Positions 7,792 through 15,826 of a stretch of DNA of 64,000 nt are shown in pieces (positions within the stretch are counted from its first letter, which is position 1; every line of letters begins with the position of its first letter). This DNA comes from Thermococcus sp. M36. Its GTDB lineage: Archaea; Methanobacteriota_B; Thermococci; Thermococcales; Thermococcaceae. The stretch spans positions 186,001-250,000 of the forward strand of contig NZ_SNUH01000002.1 of NCBI RefSeq assembly GCF_012027355.1. Direction: 5' to 3'. A program made the position numbers and the translations under genes. Under the pieces are notes generated by a model. It was given only the letters and a program-made list of their open reading frames with translations. It was not told where the DNA came from and ran no database searches.

Positions 7792-8256
7792 ATGCAGGAG
7801 TGGTACCGCTCACGGGGCCTTTATGAGGCCGTACTGAAGCTAGTAGATTCGGGGAGGATAGAAGATGCGCTTTCCATGACAGAAGAAATCCCCGACAGGG
7901 TCATAAGGTTCAAAGCGTTCTCCCACATAGCAGTGGAAGTCGCCAAGATGGGAAAGAACTTTTCGGAACCCCTGGAGATGGCAGTAAAGGCAGCCCTCGA
8001 CATAGACAGCAAGGAAGAGAGCACAAAAGCCCTCATGAGCCTGGCGTTTGAGTTTCTCAACATGGACAACCCGGAGGAAGCCCTCCGCATAGCAGGCTAC
8101 ATAACTGACCTCCCAAATAAGTCAAAAGTTGAAGCGGAGGTTGCCCTTGCACTCGCCAAGAGGGGGAATGTGGCAGAGGCTATGGAGATAATCAACGGAA
8201 TAATGGATGATGACGTCAAAACGTGGGCCATGTCGAGGCTCGCGAGCCAGCTTTAG
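7792..8256 (+). CDS. Helical-repeat protein of unknown function
   Basis: The 154-residue, all-helical soluble protein is built of TPR/HEAT-like repeats (e.g. LVDSGRIEDALSMTEEIPD, AFEFLNMDNPEEALRIAGYI, ALAKRGNVAEAMEIINGI). It is probably a protein-interaction module. Its own TATA-like CGCTTAAATCC (7751-7761) places the start site about 10 nt before ATG 7792. No catalytic residues are apparent and neighbours give no function. Confidence 0.7.
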   Translation: MQEWYRSRGLYEAVLKLVDSGRIEDALSMTEEIPDRVIRFKAFSHIAVEVAKMGKNFSEPLEMAVKAALDIDSKEESTKALMSLAFEFLNMDNPEEALRIAGYITDLPNKSKVEAEVALALAKRGNVAEAMEIINGIMDDDVKTWAMSRLASQL

Positions 8257-8356
8257 CTCAGGCCTGTTTATTTTCCCATTAGGGTAGGGCTATTTTGACA
8301 CAAAACCATCCACAACGCTTTTTTAGCTTCCTTCGTCTCCCGTCCGGGTGAGGAAC

Positions 8357-8608
8357 ATGAACGGCGGAGCAATAATAGGACTCATAGGAATGCTTCTCCT
8401 AGTGAGCTCATGGGTGCCCCAGACATGGGAGACCATAAAAACGAGGAAGTGCCCCCTGAACATGCAGTTCATCATAATCTACGTGACCGCATCAACGCTG
8501 CTGACGATATACTCCTACCTCATAGGTGACTGGATATTCTTCGCCCTGAACTTCCTCGCGGCGTTCCAGAGCGCTGTGAACCTCGTAGTAAAACTGAGAG
8601 AGAAGTGA
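8357..8608 (+). CDS. PQ-loop / SemiSWEET-like small membrane protein
   Basis: The 83-residue protein has three membrane helices. A PQ motif in helix 1 (SSWVPQTWETIKTRK) and the triple-helix layout match SemiSWEET/MtN3-type half-transporters, which dimerise to carry sugars or other small solutes. ATG 8357 is chosen after GGTGAGG; an upstream in-frame GTG (8348) is part of that ribosome site. The substrate is unknown. Confidence 0.75.
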   Translation: MNGGAIIGLIGMLLLVSSWVPQTWETIKTRKCPLNMQFIIIYVTASTLLTIYSYLIGDWIFFALNFLAAFQSAVNLVVKLREK

Positions 8609-8609
8609 C

Positions 8610-9167
8610 TCACTCCCTCCCGTAGAGGCCCACCAGCTCGCCCGTCTGGATAACGTGGCCTTCCATGGCCCTCTCCAGTTCTTTTCTTGTCGCTCCCGGA
8701 TCGAGCTCAAGGACTGTGTCCAGCGCATAGACCCTGAAGTGGTAGTGGTGGACGCCATGTCCACGCGGCGGACACGGCCCGCCGTAACCTATCTTCCCGA
8801 AGTCGTTTCTGCCCTGAACCATTCTGATGGGAGCCTCAACCACGCCCCTCTGGGGGACACCCTTTGGAATCTCGCCGAGCGGCGGGATGTTCCAAGCTAT
8901 CCAGTGGGTGAACGTTCCTCCCGGAGCGTCAGGGTCGTCCATGATGCTGGCCAGGCTTTTGGCCTTGGGGTCTATGTGGCCGATGAAAATGGGAGGATTG
9001 ACGTTCTCACCGTCGCAGGTGAACTCAACGGGTATGGACTCCCCGTTGTGAAATATCGAACCGATCTCCAAATCCATACTAACCCCTCCTTCGGGCTTTT
9101 CATGGGACGTGCACCCAGCGGCGAAGGTCCCAAAAATCAAAACCAGCACTACCGCGAATTCCTTCAT
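8610..9167 (-). CDS. PEBP-family (YbhB/YbcL-type) lipoprotein
   Basis: The 185-residue protein has a signal peptide and lipobox (FGTFAAGC, Cys19), followed by a full phosphatidylethanolamine-binding protein / Raf-kinase-inhibitor-like domain (IPVEFTCDGENVNPPI; DPDAPGGTFTHWIAWNIP; GYGGPCPPRGHGVHHYHF). In bacteria and archaea this family has no settled function. It is convergent with the PQ-loop gene (1 bp apart). Export and lipid anchoring are predicted from the N-terminus. Confidence 0.88.
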   Translation of the reverse strand: MKEFAVVLVLIFGTFAAGCTSHEKPEGGVSMDLEIGSIFHNGESIPVEFTCDGENVNPPIFIGHIDPKAKSLASIMDDPDAPGGTFTHWIAWNIPPLGEIPKGVPQRGVVEAPIRMVQGRNDFGKIGYGGPCPPRGHGVHHYHFRVYALDTVLELDPGATRKELERAMEGHVIQTGELVGLYGRE

Positions 9168-9246
9168 ATGAATAATTCAGTTTTCAAACGTAAAAATATT
9201 TCGGCCTTAGACTTTATTAAGTTCAAAGGCAAAGGAGAAGTCGGTG

Positions 9247-9975
9247 ATGCGTGTGGAGCTGACCGGGAAGGTTGCCCTAGTTACCGGCGGCGGAAGGGGA
9301 ATAGGAAGGGCAATAGCACTTGCCCTCGCAGCGAAGGGGGCAAACGTTGCCGTAAACTACGCCCACAGCAGGGAGAAGGCGGAAGAGACCGCGGAGCTCT
9401 GCCGTTCCTACGGGGTTGATGCGATTGCCGTAAAGGCCGACGTGAGCGACAGGGAAGAGGTCAGAAAGATGGTCGAAGAGATCATCAACCACTTCGGGAG
9501 GATAGACATCCTTGTTAACAACGCCGGAATCCTTGGAAAAGCCCTGAAGCCGATGGAGGTCACCGACGATGACTGGGACGCGGTTCTCGGCGTTAACCTC
9601 AAGGGAGCCTTCATCGTCACTCAGGAAGTCCTCAGATACATGAAGAAGGGAAAGATAGTCAACATAGCCTCGATAGCGGGCAAGGACGGCGGAACCGTGG
9701 GGCCGCACTACGCGGCATCGAAGGGCGGACTGATAGCCCTCACATTTAACCTCGCGAGGCACCTTGCACCGGATATTCTCGTCAACGCAGTCGCCCCCGG
9801 GCCAGTTGATACCGAGCTGATAAGCCCTGAGATAAAGGAGAGGCTCCGCTCGCTCTCGCTGACTGGGGGGATAGCCAAACCGGAGGAGATAGCCCACACG
9901 GTGATTTTCCTCCTCGAAAACGACCACATAACGGGTGAGGTGATAGACGTCAACGGTGGCAGGCTGATGGATTAA
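9247..9975 (+). CDS. Short-chain dehydrogenase/reductase (SDR)
   Basis: The 242-residue classical SDR has the NAD(P) site TGGGRGIGR (residues about 13-21), NNAG (about 89-92), catalytic Ser in NIASIAGKDG, and the Y-X3-K pair in HYAASKGG. It resembles FabG/3-oxoacyl reductases and sugar dehydrogenases, and the substrate cannot be read from sequence. ATG 9247 follows GGAGAAG with good spacing. Confidence 0.9.
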   Translation: MRVELTGKVALVTGGGRGIGRAIALALAAKGANVAVNYAHSREKAEETAELCRSYGVDAIAVKADVSDREEVRKMVEEIINHFGRIDILVNNAGILGKALKPMEVTDDDWDAVLGVNLKGAFIVTQEVLRYMKKGKIVNIASIAGKDGGTVGPHYAASKGGLIALTFNLARHLAPDILVNAVAPGPVDTELISPEIKERLRSLSLTGGIAKPEEIAHTVIFLLENDHITGEVIDVNGGRLMD

Positions 9976-10011
9976 TTTTTAAGCTCCGGCTCCATTTTTT
10001 CTTGATGCCCC

Positions 10012-10473
10012 ATGAAGGTGCTGTGGGAGAAGGAAATTCCAGCGGATGAGATAACCGTCTCCCCCAGACCGGTCTGGAAGTGCCGCTCCTGCCCCATGTA
10101 CGGCAAGAGGCCGAGCTGTCCGCCCCACGTCCCGGACTGGCGGGAGACCAGAGAGTGGGTTGCTGCCTTCAAAAAGGCGCTGATAGTGAAGTTCGAGATA
10201 GATATGGAACACTTTGAGAGAGATAAGCGGGAAGCCCTTCTGTACCTCCTGAAAAAGGAGGAAGAACTCTTCCGGGAGGGAAAGATGTACGCGACAGCCC
10301 TATTCCCCGGCAACTGCAACCTCTGCGACGACTGCCCATTTGAGAGAGGAGAGCCGTGCAGGATGCCGACCAAGGTCAGATCAAGCATAGACGCGGTGGG
10401 TATTGAGATTGGGAGACTCGTGAAAATTGACTTCTCCGAAAGCGTTTTGTACGGGATGGTGCTAGTTGAGTGA
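10012..10473 (+). CDS. DUF2284 predicted metal-binding protein
   Basis: This is a 153-residue protein with many cysteines: C-R-S-C near residue 24, SCPPHVPDW near residue 37, then CNLCDDC and PCRMP near residues 103-118. This is the signature of DUF2284, probably a metal or Fe-S protein. A TATA-like ATTTTTAAGC lies about 35 bp upstream. The function is not known. Confidence 0.85.
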   Translation: MKVLWEKEIPADEITVSPRPVWKCRSCPMYGKRPSCPPHVPDWRETREWVAAFKKALIVKFEIDMEHFERDKREALLYLLKKEEELFREGKMYATALFPGNCNLCDDCPFERGEPCRMPTKVRSSIDAVGIEIGRLVKIDFSESVLYGMVLVE

Positions 10474-10518
10474 GGAGCACAAAGGCGGCGCACCGCCCGC
10501 AGTGCCGGAGGAATAGCG

Positions 10519-11013
10519 ATGGTGAGCCCCAGGAAGATAGCGTACGTTACCCTGCTGGGCCGCTCTGAGTGGGCCCTCGTGAACACATACTACGCGGTCG
10601 TTTCAAGGGGAAGAAAGCCGAACAAGGTCTTCATATTCACGGAAGAGACGTACCGCAAAAAGCTCCCCAGAGTTGTGGAGGCATTAAAGGCAATCTCGCA
10701 GGCCTACAACTTCACCCCCGAAATTGAGGCTGTCGTGATTCCAGACAACAGCTTTCTTGAGGCTGACAGAAAGTTCAAAAAACTCTTCCAGAGCCTTGAG
10801 CGGGAAGGGTACACCATCGGCCTGGACATAACATCCGGACGGAAGGCCCTTGCCACCGCCGCGGTGGTCCAACTCAGGGAGTTCCCGGTGGACAGGATAA
10901 TATACATGGCTCTCCTCGACATGGACTTCCCGGACAGGCCCTACATGATGATACCCGCCCACATGCAACGCCTCAAGAACTTCCTTGGTGATGGTGATGC
11001 GCCCCGCCAGTGA
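10519..11013 (+). CDS. CARF-like domain protein (putative nucleotide-ligand sensor)
   Basis: The 164-residue protein is alpha/beta. The N-terminus (KIAYVTLLGRSEWALVNTYY) resembles the first strand and loop of CARF domains, and the diagnostic-looking motif GLDITSGRKALATAAV (about residues 98-113) matches the CARF motif-2 pattern D-I-T-x-G-x-x. CARF domains bind cyclic oligoadenylates made by type III CRISPR complexes. The next gene, a PIN-nuclease candidate, overlaps by 17 bp, suggesting a sensor plus effector pair. No CRISPR locus is in this window. The fold call comes from motifs only. Confidence 0.6.
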   Translation: MVSPRKIAYVTLLGRSEWALVNTYYAVVSRGRKPNKVFIFTEETYRKKLPRVVEALKAISQAYNFTPEIEAVVIPDNSFLEADRKFKKLFQSLEREGYTIGLDITSGRKALATAAVVQLREFPVDRIIYMALLDMDFPDRPYMMIPAHMQRLKNFLGDGDAPRQ

Positions 11014-11992
11014 GGTAATTGAAAAGCCCGAACTCCAGATCCTCATGAACGTCCTCGGGGAGATAGAGGTGAGCTATCCCCTCTACGAGCTGCCCCTTAT
11101 AAGGGCACGTCCCTCGGAAACAGGCTACATCATTGATGTGGTCGCCAGGAGGAGAGAGTTCAACGAGAAGGTTCCGGAACACCTTTCAAACGAGCTGCCG
11201 ACGTACACTGACTTCTACGGGTGCTTCATGTCCTCTGGGATAATACGCTACGACAACCTGGACGAGTTCCTGCAGAACCTTGAGCTTTACGAGAGGCTGA
11301 AAAAGGGCGTCGCCTTTGCCCCAGACACGAACATTTTCTACCACCGCTTTGTATCGTCCTTCCGGCCGCTCGACGGCTACCAGATAGTCGTCGCCGAGGG
11401 CGTCAAGAAGGAGATAGAGAACGCGATGAACTACAAGTACAGGAACAAACAGCTGGAGGAGATATGGAGAGAGGTCAGAAACGCCTCGCTCCTGCGGGAG
11501 TTCAACAACAGGAGAGCAAAGAAGAGCAGAAAGGCGGCATACATAGCCCTAAAGGAGTTCGAGGCCCTCAAGAGCAGGATAATCATAGCGGAGAGCGTCA
11601 AGGAACCGGCCCACAACAACGACGAGATAATTGTCAAAAGCCTAAGGCAATACGACAAAATGACCCCAACCCTCCTCGTCTTCCTGACGGCGGACATAGC
11701 GGTAACGGACGTGGCGGAGATGGAGGGCCTTGAGTACTTCCTCTTCAGATACCCACGGGAGAGGCCTGGAAAACACGACGTTACCGCTTACCAGCTCAGG
11801 ACGCTCCTCTTCAACCTTGCGGCGGTGTTTGGAGTCATAGAGATAAACGGGATACTCGTCTTCGGCGAGTTTGGAGGCAAGCAGGGACTAAACGAGCTGA
11901 AGCTGGTCTTCCCGGTGGAGAACAGAATTTACCATGAGTTCGAGTTCCATCTAAAGCTGTCGAGAAAGCTGATTAGGATAATGAACGACTAA
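10997..11992 (+). CDS. PIN-like nuclease domain protein, partner of the CARF-like protein
   Basis: The protein has about 331 residues. The C-terminal two-thirds carries PIN-type acidic positions: FAPDTNIFYHRF (Asp after a hydrophobic strand), AEGVKKEIENAM (Glu), NNDEIIVKSL (Asp/Glu), and FLTADIAVTDVAE (Asp). A Lys/Arg-rich helical insertion lies between them, and the N-terminal about 100 residues are unassigned. PIN domains are metal-dependent RNases. I chose ATG 10997 because GGTG lies 6 nt upstream; it overlaps the preceding gene, implying translational coupling. The role may be in RNA cleavage during defence or stress. Confidence 0.65.
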   Translation: MRPASEVIEKPELQILMNVLGEIEVSYPLYELPLIRARPSETGYIIDVVARRREFNEKVPEHLSNELPTYTDFYGCFMSSGIIRYDNLDEFLQNLELYERLKKGVAFAPDTNIFYHRFVSSFRPLDGYQIVVAEGVKKEIENAMNYKYRNKQLEEIWREVRNASLLREFNNRRAKKSRKAAYIALKEFEALKSRIIIAESVKEPAHNNDEIIVKSLRQYDKMTPTLLVFLTADIAVTDVAEMEGLEYFLFRYPRERPGKHDVTAYQLRTLLFNLAAVFGVIEINGILVFGEFGGKQGLNELKLVFPVENRIYHEFEFHLKLSRKLIRIMND

Positions 11993-12276
11993 GCCTTCAG
12001 TTTGAATTTCACGAAAAGGACCGTCAGCTCAAGTATGAACATGAACAGGGCCAGTAACTCCGCAAGAGCCTGGTGGATGGGCATGAGAACAACCGACATC
12101 GAGATGCCAAGTGCAATCAGCTCCTCTCCGTCCTTACTCTCGCCGCCGTATCTGTACTCAAGGGCAAAGGTCAGCCAGCCAAGGGTTACTATTATCAGCG
12201 GTGTTTCTCTGAGGTCCATGAAGAGATACAAAACCCCAATGGCAAGGAAAGGGAGGGCAAAAAAGAGGCGCCTCAT
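11989..12276 (-). CDS. Small membrane protein of unknown function
   Basis: The 95-residue protein has three or four membrane helices (LFFALPFLAIGVLYLF, PLIIVTLGWLTF, ALGISMSVVLMP, LLALFMFILELTVLFV) and a short charged loop with EYRYGGESKDGEE. I do not recognise a family. Its 3' end overlaps the PIN-like gene end by 4 bp on the opposite strand. ATG 12276 follows GGTGGTA. Confidence 0.65.
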   Translation of the reverse strand: MRRLFFALPFLAIGVLYLFMDLRETPLIIVTLGWLTFALEYRYGGESKDGEELIALGISMSVVLMPIHQALAELLALFMFILELTVLFVKFKLKA

Positions 12277-12316
12277 ACTACCACCCAAATGAAAGTCGGA
12301 AAGAAATTTAAAAATT

Positions 12317-13642
12317 TTACTGCAGCATCCCCTCAAGCTTCTCGACAAACTCGGTGCTCCTCCTGAGGTCGGCGAAGTACTCTTTAGCCTTCTCAACGTG
12401 CTCCTTCTCCACCCTTCCCCCCTTAGCGAGGACGCTCGCCGGGGCGAGGAGCTGAACAGCGTAGCGCAGGCTGGTTTTCTCCCCGAGCTCCGCGAGGTAC
12501 TCAATGGCATCCTTGCTGACCTCAATCTTCTCCTCCTTCGCGCGGATCTTGACTATCTCGCGAATTTCCTCCTTCCTGTAAGGCTCGGTGTTGATTATGA
12601 GCAGTCTGTCGAGCATGTCTATTGGCATTCCGTGAGGCGCTTCAAGGTCGGTTCCCCTGATCTTCGTCCTTCCGCGGTTGGTTGCTAAGATGAGTATCGG
12701 CGCCAGCTCGCTCTCCATGGCCCTCGCGAGGAAGGAGAACGCCTCGATATCAAGCATGTGAACCTCGTCAATGAAGAGCACGCCCGGAACGAGGGTGGCT
12801 TTACCCTCCTCGATCCACTGCTTCACTGTCTCGTCAACCCTCTGCCTTATCTCGTCGCTTATCTCAGCACCGGTGCTGAAGAGCAGGCCGAAGATGTTGC
12901 CCCTCGCGTTCGCCACGTCGAGGTCGTGAAGCGTAACCGTGTAGGTGAACTCCTTTATCTTGAGCACCGGACCGCTCGGAAGGTTGACCTTCCTCTTGAA
13001 GAACAGCCCTTCATCCTCCTTGGTAGTCCCAACCTTCGAAACCCTCCCGGTTTCGGCATCGATCTGTATCACGTCTCCCTCCTCGACACCGAGCTCCATG
13101 AGCTGGTAGGCTATCTCCTTGCCGGCCCTGATGGTCTTCTCGTCGTCCTTGGTGCGGAGGGTTATGAGGACACTCTCCGGTATCTCAACGTAGGGGTTGA
13201 ACGGGTGTCTCGTCTTGTTTATCTTAACCTCCCTGACCTCACCCTCGTAGACCTTTCTTTCCTCGCTGATTCTAACGCCAATGGCCCTCCTGAGGGCCTC
13301 TTTCAGAAATTCGGTCTTCTTTATCTCGGCAGAATAAATCTCGCTTCCCGCTATCTGGACAAATGGGACATCCTCACCAAGTTCTCTCGCTATCCCCATG
13401 GCTATGGCGGTCTTACCGGTGCCAGTCGGGCCGACGAGGAGTATTCCCTTTCCTGCGAGCTTGCCGCGCTTGATGAGCTCAACGGCTATTCCCGCTGCCT
13501 CTCTAGCTTTGACCTGTCCCACCATGCCGTCCGCCATAAAGAGGGCCTTCCCATTCTCGTCCAGCCCAAGGCCCTTTATGTGGGAGTGGCTCCCAACGCG
13601 CTCGAAGCTCTTCGGGGCAGTCACTTCCTCAATCACTGGCAT
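12317..13642 (-). CDS. TIP49/RuvBL-family AAA+ ATPase
   Basis: The 441-residue protein closely follows eukaryotic RuvBL1/TIP49. Walker A is GPTGTGKT (71-78), followed by an inserted OB-like domain II, Walker B FIDEVHMLD, sensor ILATNRG, and an Arg-finger region (DMLDRLLI). TIP49 proteins form hexameric ATPases acting in chromatin, snoRNP and complex assembly; archaeal roles are little known. It has its own TATA (ATTTTTAAAT, about 13688-13697). Notably, a candidate C/D box RNA lies directly upstream. Confidence 0.92.
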   Translation of the reverse strand: MPVIEEVTAPKSFERVGSHSHIKGLGLDENGKALFMADGMVGQVKAREAAGIAVELIKRGKLAGKGILLVGPTGTGKTAIAMGIARELGEDVPFVQIAGSEIYSAEIKKTEFLKEALRRAIGVRISEERKVYEGEVREVKINKTRHPFNPYVEIPESVLITLRTKDDEKTIRAGKEIAYQLMELGVEEGDVIQIDAETGRVSKVGTTKEDEGLFFKRKVNLPSGPVLKIKEFTYTVTLHDLDVANARGNIFGLLFSTGAEISDEIRQRVDETVKQWIEEGKATLVPGVLFIDEVHMLDIEAFSFLARAMESELAPILILATNRGRTKIRGTDLEAPHGMPIDMLDRLLIINTEPYRKEEIREIVKIRAKEEKIEVSKDAIEYLAELGEKTSLRYAVQLLAPASVLAKGGRVEKEHVEKAKEYFADLRRSTEFVEKLEGMLQ

Positions 13643-13704
13643 GGCACCACCCCCTTTATCTTTCCGGAGGTTACTAAAAGAGCAGAGATTTAAAAATTTG
13701 ACGG

Positions 13705-13762
13705 AGGCTCAGGCCGTCGATCCCGGGCATCAATTACCCCAAAGGCCAATGTCATCATCGCC
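13705..13762 (-). ncRNA. Candidate C/D box guide RNA
   Basis: Read on the minus strand, C box ATGATGA (13758-13752) is followed by an internal C'-like TTGATGC and then D box CTGA (13712-13709), a span of about 50 nt typical of archaeal C/D sRNAs. A TATA-like TTTTTAAAG (about 13790-13782) sits about 26 nt upstream of the C box, as expected for a transcript starting there, although the protein gene TIP49 has its own TATA further on. The short flanks GGC/GCC could form a terminal stem. The D' box is weak and the target is not identified. Confidence 0.45.
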
Positions 13763-13795
13763 GGGAGAAGTTGGGGAGGAGCTTTAAAAACCCTC

Positions 13796-14557
13796 TCAAA
13801 GCACGTTGAGGTACTTGTGCACCTGGAAGCTCAGGCCGACGTTCTTCCCCCCCATAATCCTTGCCGCTTCACGGTAGAACTCCATGAGCCTAGCTTGGGA
13901 AATATCTATTGGTTCCATAGGCTGGATGACGAGGGGGGCCAAACCTTTCAAAAGCTCCGCATACCAGCGGACGTTTTCGAGCTTTGTTTCCCTGGTGACC
14001 ACGAGCTTGGCGTAGGTCTTCGCCCCTGCTTCCTTCAGGATCCTGATGCTCTCGACCTCGCGGAGAACCAGGTTTTTCCAGTCTTCCGCCGCCCAGGCCG
14101 TTTCGTCCTTTATGTCAACGCTCGCGTAGTCCACAAGATAGGCTATCTCCTTAACCAGCCCTGGGAGACCGCCGTGGGTTTCAAGGAAGTTATCGAAGCC
14201 GAGCTCCTTCATGCGCCCCATGAGGGTTTTGAGGGGTTCTACCTGGAGCGTCGGCTCGCCGCCTGTGTAGCTTATCGAGTGTATATCACCGGTGTCGAGG
14301 CGCAGGATGGCGTCAACAACCTCATCGAGCTCCGCTGGGTTTGGTTTGTATTCGAACCTTCCTGTGAAAGGCTCGATCTCGTACCGCCAGCGTGAAACGC
14401 GGGAGGCGTCTATATACTCTCGGGAGTCGCACCAGAGGCAGTTAAGGTCGCAACCAGCGAATCGGACAAAAATCTGTCTCCTTCCAAAGGCAGAGCCCTC
14501 AACGCTGCCGCCCTCCCCCTGCCAGCTGTTGAAGACCTCGGCCATTACGAGCTTCAT
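13796..14557 (-). CDS. queE: 7-carboxy-7-deazaguanine synthase (radical SAM)
   Basis: The 253-residue protein makes the deazapurine core used for archaeosine in tRNA. The radical-SAM cysteines C36-X3-C40-X2-C43 (AGCDLNCLWCD) and the N-terminal FNSWQGEG motif are typical of QueE; YTGGEP is the SAM-binding glycine motif. It acts in the cytosol on 6-carboxytetrahydropterin. The small gene 14567-14827 lies 9 bp upstream, so they may share a transcript. Confidence 0.92.
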   Translation of the reverse strand: MKLVMAEVFNSWQGEGGSVEGSAFGRRQIFVRFAGCDLNCLWCDSREYIDASRVSRWRYEIEPFTGRFEYKPNPAELDEVVDAILRLDTGDIHSISYTGGEPTLQVEPLKTLMGRMKELGFDNFLETHGGLPGLVKEIAYLVDYASVDIKDETAWAAEDWKNLVLREVESIRILKEAGAKTYAKLVVTRETKLENVRWYAELLKGLAPLVIQPMEPIDISQARLMEFYREAARIMGGKNVGLSFQVHKYLNVL

Positions 14558-14566
14558 GCCAACACC

Positions 14567-14827
14567 TCACAGTTTATCCACATCAATCCCCTTCACATGT
14601 TCGCTGACGTATCCTTCGAGTATCTCAACCTTAACGCTCCTGTCCTCACCGGTCATGTCTGCCATCAGCTGGACGGCCCTCGTATAGTCCCAGAGGCGCC
14701 TTTTTGCCTCAAGGGTTACCGATTCAGCCATCACTATGAGCTCCCTCTCCTCAGGGTGGGCGCTCATCCACTCAACTACCTTCCTCGCGTCCTCCTCATT
14801 AAAGATGCCCTTCTTCTTGAAGAGCAT
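14567..14827 (-). CDS. Small hypothetical protein
   Basis: The 86-residue charged, mostly helical protein (MLFKKKGIFNEEDARKVVEWM... ending VKGIDVDKL) has no recognised domain. ATG 14827 follows GGTGGTGAAAGC; the longer upstream frame lies over this ribosome site. It sits 9 bp before queE and may be co-transcribed. Confidence 0.65.
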   Translation of the reverse strand: MLFKKKGIFNEEDARKVVEWMSAHPEERELIVMAESVTLEAKRRLWDYTRAVQLMADMTGEDRSVKVEILEGYVSEHVKGIDVDKL

Positions 14828-14889
14828 GCTTTCACCACCTACCAATTAAGTCTGCAATTACATAATTACTGAATCAAACAGTTATTCAC

Positions 14890-15390
14890 TCAAACGTACC
14901 TCATCAGCAGCTCGACGGCTTCCTCGAATATCTCCCTGTCGCGACCCTCAAGGACGCTCTCAAGGTAGTGGAGGTTCGCGATGTTAATAATAATGTAGGC
15001 AGTGTTCCTGTCCAGACCGAGGTCGTAGGCCTCGTAGAACACCAACTCCCGGCCCAAGGCCTCGTTGAGCATCTCGACAAAGTAGGCTATATCCTCCACC
15101 CTTAGCTCGTCCCACTTGCTCTCCATCTCGTCGAAGTAGCGCTCCATGACCCTGAGCGTTTCCAGGTCAACCTTCAGCGTGCCCTCGAAGTAGGGGAACT
15201 CACCCACGCGGAAAATCTTGAGGCCCTCCTCGTCCTGGACGCCAATGTAGTCCCACAGGAGAACGCCCTCTATCGGGTTGTGACCGTACTTGGTCGCCAG
15301 GTATGAGAAGCGCTCCATTGCGGCACTCATATCATCGAGGAACTCCTCCTCATCGTGAAAGTGGATTATTCTGCTCACGGTTCCGGCCAT
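14890..15390 (-). CDS. Hypothetical acidic protein
   Basis: This is a 166-residue soluble, acidic, helix-rich protein (HFHDEEEFLDDMSAAMERF; YFVEMLNEALGRELVFYEAYDLG). I do not recognise a family. ATG 15390 is preferred over the in-frame GTG 15399 because GGGTG lies 6 nt upstream. A TATA-like CCTTATAAC (about 15422-15430) lies about 35 bp upstream. The region between this gene and the divergent 15563 gene holds a structured element. Confidence 0.65.
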   Translation of the reverse strand: MAGTVSRIIHFHDEEEFLDDMSAAMERFSYLATKYGHNPIEGVLLWDYIGVQDEEGLKIFRVGEFPYFEGTLKVDLETLRVMERYFDEMESKWDELRVEDIAYFVEMLNEALGRELVFYEAYDLGLDRNTAYIIINIANLHYLESVLEGRDREIFEEAVELLMRYV

Positions 15391-15451
15391 GTTTTGCACC
15401 CATGGGTGAGTTAGCCCAACTGTTATAAGGTTTTGTGCATAGAAAGAACCG

Positions 15452-15517
15452 CCCGACGAGTATCGGGTTGCGATGACGTCGGGACCCCCAGGGGGCCGAC
15501 ATCTTTACTGGCCCCCT
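15452..15517. other. Structured intergenic element (two strong hairpins)
   Basis: CCCGACG (15452-15458) pairs with CGTCGGG (15477-15483). Inside that loop ATCG (15462-15465) can pair with CGAT (15471-15474), leaving an asymmetric AGT/GA internal loop. A second hairpin pairs AGGGGGCC (15490-15497) with GGCCCCCT (15510-15517). A TATA-like TGTTATAAGG (15421-15430) lies about 25 bp upstream on the plus strand. It could be a small RNA. I found no clear C/D boxes and no convincing ACA box. Confidence 0.35.
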
Positions 15518-15562
15518 TCCAGCATCGAATTTATAAATCCACCGACAAAAAAGCAGCAGGTG

Positions 15563-15772
15563 ATGGAAGTGATAAAGATCAAGGTTCTTGGACGAGGAAT
15601 AGAGCGAGAGGTGGAGTGGAGGAAGGGCATGAAAGTAGCGGACGTCCTCAGGGAGGTAGGCTTCAACACCGAGAGTGCAATAGCAAAGCTCAATGGCAGG
15701 ATTGCCTTAGAGGACGAAAACGTGAAGGACGGAGACTACGTTGAGGTCATCCCTGTCGTTTCTGGAGGGTGA
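15563..15772 (+). CDS. MoaD/ThiS-like ubiquitin-fold sulfur carrier
   Basis: This 69-residue beta-grasp protein ends in the diglycine tail VVSGG. GGTIRI-like strand order and the motif RIALEDENVKDGDYVEVIP near the end match MoaD/ThiS/SAMP proteins. They carry sulfur as a C-terminal thiocarboxylate for molybdopterin, thiamine or tRNA thiolation, and can act as protein modifiers in archaea. It has its own promoter (ATTTATAAATC, about 15528-15538) and start ATG 15563 after GGTG. Supply of sulfur for tungstopterin enzymes in this window is possible. Confidence 0.85.
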   Translation: MEVIKIKVLGRGIEREVEWRKGMKVADVLREVGFNTESAIAKLNGRIALEDENVKDGDYVEVIPVVSGG

Positions 15773-15826
15773 TTTTCCTTCTTCAATCCAACGTGATCCA
15801 CCGGAAAATGAAAAGGAATTACCGGC

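Noticed and set aside
9180-9189. GTTTTCAAAC, similar to the SurR redox-regulator motif
   Set aside because: The spacer is 2 bases instead of the 3 expected in GTTT-N3-AAAC, and the nearby genes are not known targets.
15452-15517. H/ACA guide RNA at the structured element
   Set aside because: There is no ACA box at the right place and no clear pseudouridylation pocket, so it is left as an unassigned structure.
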